Shown piece by piece: positions 7,761 to 14,605 of a stretch of 21,388 bases of DNA (position 1 is its first letter; each line of letters starts with the position of its first letter). Under the pieces are notes generated by a model. It was not told the origin of the DNA, did no database searches, and saw only the letters and a program-made list of their open reading frames with translations. A program made the position numbers and the translations under genes. Source of the stretch: an uncultured Collinsella sp. (GTDB lineage: Bacteria; Actinomycetota; Coriobacteriia; Coriobacteriales; Coriobacteriaceae); assembly GCA_900757465.1 (NCBI GenBank), contig CAAENY010000091.1, positions 1-21,388 of the forward strand, in the 5' to 3' direction.

Positions 7761-8548
7761 ATCCTCACACCTGGCTTGGGATGCCTGTACTGACCGTGGG
7801 ATGCCGTGCGCTTACCGTGCGAGATGGCAAATTTGGGACAACGGTGCAGGCAACGAAGGCAGGCTGCGCACTCCGGCTTTGTCCAGACGGGAAGGCCGTC
7901 GCGCATCTCAATCGCCGCCATGGGGCAGCGCTTGGCACACAGGCCGCAGCCGATGCAGCGATCGGCATCGACGGCAAACTTGCTCGTCTGTTGCATGTGC
8001 GGCAGCCCAATTGCGTGATACGCGCACGATGCAAACAGAGGCACGCGATGGCGCATCATGTTGCCCGTGCGGCGTGCCCGCACCGCCTCGATCACGGCAT
8101 CAATCTGCGCCTCGGCAGCTCTATTGATACCCTCAACCTTTTGAGGGTCAGACAGGTCGAAAACAGGCGTCCAGGTATCGGGCATCTTGACGCTCATCGC
8201 CGCATCTAACTCGAGCCCACGCTCGTGCAGCAGGTCGCGGGCAAACTTGGCAGATTGGCCGGTCGTCGAACCGTACGTCGAAACATAGAACGTATAGGGG
8301 CGCTCGCCGCCCTTTGCACCGGCAGCAATCGACAGGTCGGCAGTCTTCAAAAACTCGATCATCGGTGTCGGCAGACCCCAGGCATACACCGGAGCAACAA
8401 ATCCCAGCTGGCAGGGGCCTTCCGTCGCAACAAGGCGAAGGGCTTCGACATCAAAACGCTCAATCGACACAACCTTGTCGTCTGTCGCCGCCGCAATGCG
8501 ACGCGCCACATGTTCGCTGTTCCCCGTCGCGCTAAAGTACAGGATCAT
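7757..8548 (-). CDS. EFR1-type flavodoxin/ferredoxin fusion with two [4Fe-4S] clusters
   Basis: This 263-residue protein joins an N-terminal flavodoxin-like fold to a bacterial ferredoxin domain. The FMN phosphate loop SATGNSEHVA is at residues 6-15, and APVYAWGLP (52-60) and STYGSTTGQ (90-98) are also flavodoxin features. The two cysteine sets are C198-C201-C204-C208 and C227-C230-C233-C237. This is the EFR1 family of anaerobes, cytoplasmic electron carriers or reductases whose partners are mostly unknown. The C-terminal 20 residues are basic and low-complexity. The ATG at 8548 has AGAGGGG 6 nt upstream. It lies 37 nt after the ClC gene on the same strand and may share its transcript. Confidence 0.92.
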   Translation of the reverse strand: MILYFSATGNSEHVARRIAAATDDKVVSIERFDVEALRLVATEGPCQLGFVAPVYAWGLPTPMIEFLKTADLSIAAGAKGGERPYTFYVSTYGSTTGQSAKFARDLLHERGLELDAAMSVKMPDTWTPVFDLSDPQKVEGINRAAEAQIDAVIEAVRARRTGNMMRHRVPLFASCAYHAIGLPHMQQTSKFAVDADRCIGCGLCAKRCPMAAIEMRDGLPVWTKPECAACLRCLHRCPKFAISHGKRTASHGQYRHPKPGVRM

Positions 8549-8585
8549 CTCGTACCCCTCTGGAGTTGACTCGCGATTAACCGCG

Positions 8586-9890
8586 CTATTTGCGCAGCGG
8601 CTTGGGCAGTGGGATACCGGCGGCGATGACGGCCGCGATGATCATGCAGACGATACCCTTGAGTGGGAAGCACATGAGCAGCAGGCCCACGACCATGACG
8701 GGCTGACGCATAACGGTGCCCATCGTCGAGGCCGTGCAAACGGCGACGCAAAAGACCGGATCGGCGCCGGTGAGGATAGCAAGGCCATAGCCCAGGCTTA
8801 CGCCCGAGAAGATAACCGGGAAGAAGTGGCCGCCGCGCCAACCAAGGTTGATGAGGGCGGGCGTCAGCATGGCCTTAACGAGACCGGTCGCGATAAGCAC
8901 GCCGGCGGGAATGGTCAGATAGGTTTCCATGAGCACGTCGGCCTGCGTCTCGCCGGCAAACATGGTGTAGGGCAGGACCGTGCCGCAGATGGCGAGCGCC
9001 AGACCGGCCAGCATGGCTTTGACGACAGGGCGCGCCCCTATTGCATGAGCAAGCGCTTCGCTCGCGTGCTCAGAGACAAAGTACAGCCAGCCGCAGATTG
9101 TTCCGATCAGCGACAGAGGGATGAGCCAGGTAAGCTCCAGGTTGCCCACCACGGCAGCCTCGAACCTCGGCATACCCATGCCGCCGCCCATGAGCTGGCC
9201 GAGCAGCAGGTAGGTGCCCAGGCCGCCAGCAATCGCGATGCCGTAAACCACGGTCTTTTGCGCCTTAGGCAGCCTGATGGTGATCTCACCGGATTCGGAA
9301 TCCTCGCCATCGCCGACACCCTGGCCGTCAGCACTTCCGGCAAGCGGCGCCACAAAGCCAAACACGGGCGCGGTAAAGAGCGCCGTCAGGGCAGCCTGGG
9401 TGCCCAGCAGCGTGAGCTCCCTAAACTCGGCGCCAAAGCGACGCATACGATCGCCGACCCAGCTGCACAGACCTGCGATAACGCCGGTCAGACCGGCCTC
9501 CGGTCCAATACTTCCACCAAACAGCAGCGGCAGCAATGCCGCGAGCGAAAGCTTGCCCAGGTTGTCGTACGGGTAGCGCCCGTCTTGCTTAACCTTTGCC
9601 ATCACCTGGTTGAGGTCATCGGTCTTGATGCCCGTCATCTTTTCGTACAGGCCAATCACCAAGCCGCCCAACAGGCAAACGAAAAACGGGTACGGCAAAA
9701 AGCCAAACGGGCCGCTGGCGAGTTCGGGCGAAGAGACACCCAGCATATACGGGACCTCGGTCCACAAATAATCAATGCCGTGCTCCATCGCAAAGAAGAA
9801 TAGCCAGACTGCAGCACCCGCGAGTGCACCGGTCACGGCAACGCTGACCAAAAACAGCGCTCGGTTCGTGGGTTTGGCAAGGTTATCCAT
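8586..9890 (-). CDS. ClC-family (voltage-gated chloride channel-like) membrane protein, divergent
   Basis: This 434-residue membrane protein has the ClC fold (PF00654 type) with about ten hydrophobic segments. GGSIGPEAGL (125-134) aligns with the GREGP motif, and GGHFFP (353-358) with GGxFxP. The position of the gating glutamate (E148 of E. coli ClC-ec1) appears to be Ile128. The anion-coordinating GSGIP motif is not visible; TDDLN stands at about that position (90-94). An acidic Gly/Asp/Glu-rich loop (188-202) separates the halves. It may therefore be a divergent ClC with altered gating or ion choice. The ATG at 9890 has GGGAGG 5-6 nt upstream. It is co-directional with the LOG and K+ channel genes and is followed by the EFR1-type gene. 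Confidence 0.85.
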   Translation of the reverse strand: MDNLAKPTNRALFLVSVAVTGALAGAAVWLFFFAMEHGIDYLWTEVPYMLGVSSPELASGPFGFLPYPFFVCLLGGLVIGLYEKMTGIKTDDLNQVMAKVKQDGRYPYDNLGKLSLAALLPLLFGGSIGPEAGLTGVIAGLCSWVGDRMRRFGAEFRELTLLGTQAALTALFTAPVFGFVAPLAGSADGQGVGDGEDSESGEITIRLPKAQKTVVYGIAIAGGLGTYLLLGQLMGGGMGMPRFEAAVVGNLELTWLIPLSLIGTICGWLYFVSEHASEALAHAIGARPVVKAMLAGLALAICGTVLPYTMFAGETQADVLMETYLTIPAGVLIATGLVKAMLTPALINLGWRGGHFFPVIFSGVSLGYGLAILTGADPVFCVAVCTASTMGTVMRQPVMVVGLLLMCFPLKGIVCMIIAAVIAAGIPLPKPLRK

Positions 9891-10015
9891 CGGGTCCTCC
9901 CGCGATCAAAGTCGACATAGATACGTTTTATTGTAGAGCGAGCGTTGTCCGAACGAGCCAACCATCTGCGCCGCAAACGGCACCATTGGGAGTCATAGTG
10001 GGGCAGGCTCAAGAC

Positions 10016-10549
10016 TTATCCGTTGATAATCGAGGCAATCTCGCGCAAATCGTCGGCAAAGTAGATGCCGTGCTGGCGCCTCGGGCTCGAAAGCCCCTTA
10101 TCAATCATGTGCCCGAGCAGCGCCTTGAGGTCGTTGTAGTAACCGTCCAGGTTATACAGGATGCACGGAGCACTCAGGTGTCCCAACGACACCGCGGACA
10201 TGACCTCGGCAATCTCCTCGAGCGTGCCCGTACCGCCCGGAAATGCGATGAACGCATCGCCGAGCTCAATCATCTTGGCCTTGCGCTCCGCCATATCGCT
10301 CGTCACGATAAGGTCGTTGATACCGTCATGTTGAAACTCGGCCTCGATAAAAAAGCTCGGCTCAACACCCGTCACGTGTCCACCCGCCTCGAGCACGCTA
10401 TCGGCGAGCGCACCCATCAGGCCCGACTTGGACCCGCCGTACACCAGCGCGTGCCTGTTGGCGCCAATCCAGTTGCCCAGCTCCTGCACCGCGGGCAGAA
10501 ACGCCGGGTCATTGCCGGCACTGGCACCCAGGTACACGGTGATATTCAT
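10016..10549 (-). CDS. LOG family (TIGR00730) Rossmann-fold protein, probable nucleotide phosphoribohydrolase
   Basis: This 177-residue cytoplasmic protein has the LOG signature. VYGGSKSGLMG is at residues 36-46, DMAERK at 85-90 (the MxxRK motif) and PGGTGTLEE at 104-112 (PGGxGTxxE). Known members cleave the N-glycosidic bond of adenosine-type monophosphates; cytokinin-riboside monophosphates are the plant-type substrates. SLOG-fold relatives can also sense nucleotide signals. Length is near the usual 180-195. The ATG at 10549 has AAGGGGG upstream. It begins 36 nt after the K+ channel gene, implying one transcript, and 125 nt before ClC. The in vivo substrate here is unknown. Confidence 0.93.
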   Translation of the reverse strand: MNITVYLGASAGNDPAFLPAVQELGNWIGANRHALVYGGSKSGLMGALADSVLEAGGHVTGVEPSFFIEAEFQHDGINDLIVTSDMAERKAKMIELGDAFIAFPGGTGTLEEIAEVMSAVSLGHLSAPCILYNLDGYYNDLKALLGHMIDKGLSSPRRQHGIYFADDLREIASIING

Positions 10550-10585
10550 ATTTGGTCCCCCTTGTTGTGGCGCACGACGTTCGTC

Positions 10586-11011
10586 TTAGCGCTGGCGTCG
10601 ACGATACTCGCGCACGCGACGCGAAAGATCGGCAAGCTCGTCGCGATCGAGCTCTTCCAAATGCTCCAGATCATCCATAAAGCGCGCCATGGTGTCCTTT
10701 TGGCGCAGCTTGATAAGCGTATTACAGTAGTTCACCGCCACGCCCGTGAGCATGGCGATGTAGAAGATGCTGATGACGCTCAGAATGACGGTAATGGCGC
10801 GGGCAACCGGTGTCTCGGCAGGAATGTCACCAAAGCCGATGGTCGAGACCGTCTCAAAGCTAAACCAGAGACCGTCGCCAAACGTAAGGGACGTGAGCTC
10901 GGACAGCCAGACGGCAGTCGAGCACAGCAGGTAAAAGATTAGAAACAGGCCCGTGATGCGCGCAAAGCCAGCCTGTCGCAGCACATCGGCAAGCGTCCTC
11001 AACCTGTTCAT
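10586..11011 (-). CDS. Small two-helix potassium channel
   Basis: This 141-residue ion-channel-family protein is of the KcsA-like two-helix kind. TM1 is about residues 18-38, the pore helix 47-56 and the selectivity filter TIGFGD 57-62, which is the canonical T-x-G-F/Y-G-D signature. TM2 is about 70-94. The charged C-terminal tail (100-141) is predicted helical, rich in Glu, Asp and Arg, and may be a coiled coil; it holds no RCK or cyclic-nucleotide domain. The ATG at 11011 is preceded by GAAAGGGG. It is the first gene of the minus-strand run, with the LOG gene 36 nt downstream, so regulation through that neighbour is conceivable but not shown. Confidence 0.92.
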   Translation of the reverse strand: MNRLRTLADVLRQAGFARITGLFLIFYLLCSTAVWLSELTSLTFGDGLWFSFETVSTIGFGDIPAETPVARAITVILSVISIFYIAMLTGVAVNYCNTLIKLRQKDTMARFMDDLEHLEELDRDELADLSRRVREYRRRQR

Positions 11012-11063
11012 CGCGACCCCTTTCCCAGACGCCCAATCTCGTTCGCTCGGTATTGTCCCACAA

Positions 11064-11121
11064 CCGGCAGTCAGGGACGTTCCTTTTGTGCCGGCAGAAA
11101 GGGACTGTCCCCAACTGCCGG
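11064..11121. repeat. Tandem/inverted repeat with CCGGCAG and GGGAC cores
   Basis: The unit CCGGCAG-nnn-GGGACnnTCC occurs twice in direct orientation, at 11064-11083 and 11091-11110 (period 27). The block closes with ACTGCCGG (11114-11121), the exact inverted copy of the first CCGGCAGT, so the 58 bases can fold into a long imperfect hairpin. It sits in the 191-198 base gap between the divergent K+ channel and hybrid kinase genes. It shares GGGACGTTC and a following GGGACCGT (11124-11131) with the right end of the window. It looks like a dispersed intergenic palindromic element. Confidence 0.6.
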
Positions 11122-11208
11122 GCGGGACCGTTTAGCGGTGCAGCTGCCGACTGGGCAGGCTGAGCTGGTATCCTTATGCGGTAATGTCTCGATTCGTTAG
11201 GATTGCAT

Positions 11209-14013
11209 GTGAGAGCTGCCGCTGTCCTTCGTTCAGTTATATATCGCACCCTGGCCGTCGCGCTTGCCGCGCTTGCCGTACTGAGCACCATCATGCCCGC
11301 CCCCGCCTTTGCCGCCGACTCCGATCAGTCAGTCAAGACGGTCCGCGTTGGTTGGCTCGTCAACAACGAGGGCTTCCAGGACGGCACCCCCGGCGAGCGT
11401 CTCTCGGGATGGGGTTACGAGTACCTCCAGACCCTGTCGTACTACACGCCCGGCTGGCGGTACGAATACGTCTCCGGCACCTTCACCGAGCTTATGGACA
11501 TGCTCGAGGCAGGTGAGATCGACCTCATGCCCAACATCTCCTACTCCGAGAAACGCGCCCAAAAGCTGCTCTTTTCCTCGAACCCTGAGGGCACCGAGCG
11601 CTACTACATCTACGCCAAGCCCGATCGCGACGATCTGGCCAAGGGTGACCCCCAAGCGCTCCAAGGCCTCACCATCGGCTACAACCCCGACGTTATGCAA
11701 ACCTTCGTTGGCCAGCAGTGGCTCACCAACGAAGGAATCACCTGCACATACAGGGAGTATGACGGAGGCTCCGTTCTCTTTGACGCGCTCGCAAACGATG
11801 AAGTCGATGCCGTCATCATGAACGACACCATTTCCTCGCCCGATGCCTCCCCCATGTTCTACGTTGGCTCGAGTGACTACTATTTTGCCGTCCCCAAAAG
11901 CCGCCCCGACCTGATGAACGACATCAATGCCGCCATGACGTCAATCGCCCGCGTCAACCCACGCTATATCGACGAAGTCAAATCTAACTACTCGGCCCAA
12001 AACAGCGGTTCATCATCGCTCAACGGCCCCGAACGTTCCTGGCTCAAGGCGAACAACAACACCATCACGCTCGGCTACATTACGGGCAAACTCCCCTACT
12101 GCAACGAAGACGAAGGCAGCAAAATAGAAGGTTCGCTCGCATCGCTTGCGACGACGCTACACGATAAATTTGGCATTACGGTCAAAACCGTCGCCTTTGA
12201 TAGCTACAAGATGATGTCAAAGGCCCTTTCAAAGGAAAGCATAGACGTTGCGCTGCCGGTATACCGAGATTACTGGTTTGCCGAGCAAACAGGCGTTGTG
12301 CAGTCGATATCGTTGGGGACCATATCCCTCACCGCCATCCATACCGGCAGCAACCTGAACAAAGACCTTCAGAACATCGCCTGTACCAAATCATCGTTTG
12401 TCAACAAAAATGCACTTGAAAGTCTGTTCCCCACAGCGACCGTAACCGAATACCAATCCGACGATGAAGCGTTCGACGCCCTCAGGAAGGGAACGGCGCA
12501 CTGCATCGTCGCTCCCAGTTCACGCGTAAAAACCATCGGTGACCGTTACGATCTCGAGGACTGCGAGACGACCGAGCTCCCTGACACCTGTGAGCTCTCG
12601 TGCTGGATTTCGCGCGGAAAACCCGAGCTGTTGGGAATCATCAACAAGGGCATCATCAATGCCGGAGAATCGCTCTCCGCAAGCAATTTCTCCTCCACGT
12701 CGTACACGGCCCAGGAATCCAACACGCTTCAATTCCTTTATCGCAACCGCACCGCCATTGCAGCTACCCTCATCGGTATGTTGTCGGTCGGCATCGTCCT
12801 GCTCATCTGGGCGCTCGTGCGCGCTCGAACCGAGCGCAAAAAAGCCGATGCTGCCAACGCCGCTAAGACGGCATTCCTCACGCGCATGAGCCACGACATC
12901 CGTACGCCGCTCAACGGTATCCTGGGCCTTATCGAGATCGAGGAATTGAAGGAAGGCGATATGCAAGTCGCCCGCGAGAGCCGTGCCAAGGCGCGCGTTG
13001 CCGCCAATCACCTGCTCTCGCTGATCAACGACATCCTCGAGATGGGCAAAATCGAAGACCGCAAGCTAACACTGGAGCATGCGCCTTTTAACCTCAAAGA
13101 GCTCTGTGACGATACGCTAGTGCTGTGCAAACTCCGCGCGTCCAGTAACGGCATCACAATGCAGGACAATAGTCTGCCGTACGCCACGGGGCCATACATG
13201 ATCGGCAGTCCCACCCATATCCGACAGATCATGATCAACCTGTTAGACAACAGCATTAAGTACAACAAGCACGGCGGCTCCGTCACCTTTAGCTCAAAGA
13301 CCAAGCCACTCGATAACGGGCGCGCGCTCTTTTGCTTTAGCGTTTCGGATACCGGCATTGGCTTGGCTCCCGAGTTTTTAAAGCATATCTATGAGCCGTT
13401 TGCCCAAGAAGGTGACGATGCGCGCAGCAAGTTCCAAGGAACCGGCATGGGCATGCCAATCGTCAAGTCGCTTATTGAACTGATGGGCGGCACCATCGAA
13501 GTCACCAGCGAACTCCATGTGGGCACCACGTTCTACGTGGAAATTCCGCTCGATATCGACAAGAACCCCCGGGCGCGGACGGATACGGTCGAGAAGGCGC
13601 TCGACTGCTCGCTTGCCAACATGAACGTGCTGCTCGCCGAAGACAACGAATTGAATGCCGAGATTGCCCAGACGCTGCTAGAATCCGAGGGCGTCGTGGT
13701 CACCCGCGCCGTCAACGGCAACGAAGTCGTCGATCTGTACCTGTCTCATCCCGCCGGCAGCTTCGATGCGATCCTGATGGACATTATGATGCCGGACATG
13801 GACGGTTACGAGGCAACCCGCGCGATTCGTCTGAGCGAGAAGGTCGATGCAGCCGATATCCCCATCATCGCGCTCACCGCCAATGCCTTTGCCGAAGACG
13901 CCAAGGCGGCACACGACGCCGGCATGAACGCCCATCTGTCCAAACCGCTCGACTTTAACAAGCTCAAAAACATACTCGCCCGCATCAAGAAAAACGGATC
14001 CGTTTCGCTATAG
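11209..14013 (+). CDS. Hybrid sensor histidine kinase with two fused solute-binding (SBP_bac_3) domains
   Basis: This large membrane sensor has 934 residues from GTG 11209 (AGGA 6 nt upstream; a TTG at 11203 is less likely). Domains run in order. A signal peptide ends about residue 36 at an APAFA site. Two type-3 solute-binding domains follow (about 43-260 and 283-483), then one membrane helix (about 515-537). The HisKA domain has SHDIRTPLNG with phospho-acceptor His562. The HATPase has its N box around NLLDNSIKYN (Asn681), DTGIG and GTGMGMP. A receiver at the C-terminus carries LMDIMMPDMDG with Asp858 and the conserved Lys912. Binding of an amino-acid-like ligand outside should control phosphotransfer from His to Asp inside. 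There is no HPt or DNA-binding domain, and no response regulator nearby. Ligand unknown. Confidence 0.93.
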   Translation: MRAAAVLRSVIYRTLAVALAALAVLSTIMPAPAFAADSDQSVKTVRVGWLVNNEGFQDGTPGERLSGWGYEYLQTLSYYTPGWRYEYVSGTFTELMDMLEAGEIDLMPNISYSEKRAQKLLFSSNPEGTERYYIYAKPDRDDLAKGDPQALQGLTIGYNPDVMQTFVGQQWLTNEGITCTYREYDGGSVLFDALANDEVDAVIMNDTISSPDASPMFYVGSSDYYFAVPKSRPDLMNDINAAMTSIARVNPRYIDEVKSNYSAQNSGSSSLNGPERSWLKANNNTITLGYITGKLPYCNEDEGSKIEGSLASLATTLHDKFGITVKTVAFDSYKMMSKALSKESIDVALPVYRDYWFAEQTGVVQSISLGTISLTAIHTGSNLNKDLQNIACTKSSFVNKNALESLFPTATVTEYQSDDEAFDALRKGTAHCIVAPSSRVKTIGDRYDLEDCETTELPDTCELSCWISRGKPELLGIINKGIINAGESLSASNFSSTSYTAQESNTLQFLYRNRTAIAATLIGMLSVGIVLLIWALVRARTERKKADAANAAKTAFLTRMSHDIRTPLNGILGLIEIEELKEGDMQVARESRAKARVAANHLLSLINDILEMGKIEDRKLTLEHAPFNLKELCDDTLVLCKLRASSNGITMQDNSLPYATGPYMIGSPTHIRQIMINLLDNSIKYNKHGGSVTFSSKTKPLDNGRALFCFSVSDTGIGLAPEFLKHIYEPFAQEGDDARSKFQGTGMGMPIVKSLIELMGGTIEVTSELHVGTTFYVEIPLDIDKNPRARTDTVEKALDCSLANMNVLLAEDNELNAEIAQTLLESEGVVVTRAVNGNEVVDLYLSHPAGSFDAILMDIMMPDMDGYEATRAIRLSEKVDAADIPIIALTANAFAEDAKAAHDAGMNAHLSKPLDFNKLKNILARIKKNGSVSL

Positions 14014-14055
14014 TTTGTGCTCAACCACCACGCACGACCAGAAAGGAAGCCAACG

Positions 14056-14535
14056 ATGTTTAGGCCCTTACGTCGAAAGAAACGCGCCATCACCGACGAG
14101 GAAGCGCGCGAACTGCTCGCTACCTGCAAGCGCGGCGTCTTTGCCGTCAACGGCGACGATGGCTACCCGTACGCCATTCCCGTCAACTACTTCTTTGACA
14201 CCGAGCACGACAAGATTTATTTCCATGGCGCCAAGGCCGGCCACAAGGTCGATTCACTCAAGCGCGATGACAAGGTCTGCTTTACCGTTTACGGCAACGA
14301 GTGGTACAAGGACGGTGACTGGGCTCCCTACGTTATGAGTACCGTGGTCTTTGGCCGCTGTCGCCTGGCGAATGACACCCCCGCGTTTATCGAGGACAAA
14401 GTCCGCCAGCTCGCCCTTAAGTACTACCCTTCTGCCGAGGAGGTCGAAGAGGAAATCGCCAAGGACATTAAGGGCGTCCAGCTCTACGAGATTACGATTG
14501 AGCATCTCTGCGGCAAGCAGATTCAAGAAAAGTAA
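14056..14535 (+). CDS. Pyridoxamine 5'-phosphate oxidase-like flavoprotein (NimA-like)
   Basis: This 159-residue cytoplasmic protein has the FMN-binding split-barrel fold of the PNPOx-like/NimA group. The stretch GDDGYPYAIPVNY (33-45) and the IYFHGAKAGHK segment (54-64) are the typical flavin- and phosphate-binding features. This group includes nitroimidazole reductases and many uncharacterised oxidoreductases; it is not the vitamin B6 enzyme itself. I chose ATG 14056 because AAAGGAAG precedes it. It lies 42 nt after the hybrid kinase gene on the same strand and may be co-transcribed. A strong terminator follows. No substrate can be deduced. Confidence 0.88.
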   Translation: MFRPLRRKKRAITDEEARELLATCKRGVFAVNGDDGYPYAIPVNYFFDTEHDKIYFHGAKAGHKVDSLKRDDKVCFTVYGNEWYKDGDWAPYVMSTVVFGRCRLANDTPAFIEDKVRQLALKYYPSAEEVEEEIAKDIKGVQLYEITIEHLCGKQIQEK

Positions 14536-14563
14536 GCCTCAAAAGCAAAACTCACAAATAGCA

Positions 14564-14603
14564 ATATGGCCCGGTTCCAACCCACCTTGGAACCGGGCCA
14601 TAT
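14564..14603. terminator. Strong bidirectional terminator between the PNPOx-like gene and the second hybrid kinase
   Basis: ATATGGCCCGGTTCCAA (14564-14580) pairs perfectly over 17 bp with 14587-14603 around a CCCACC loop. A-rich sequence lies on the left (AAAAGCAAAACTCAC), and TATAAAG lies beyond on the right. It sits between the two convergent gene ends. Confidence 0.85.
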
Positions 14604-14605
14604 GC

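Noticed and set aside
8475..9803. A 442-codon open frame antisense to the ClC gene
   Set aside because: It is highly charged and low in structure, the complement of a clear membrane-protein gene.
11064..11121. CRISPR array
   Set aside because: Only two direct units with a 27-base period and no spacers of constant size; no cas genes. It fits a palindromic intergenic repeat better.
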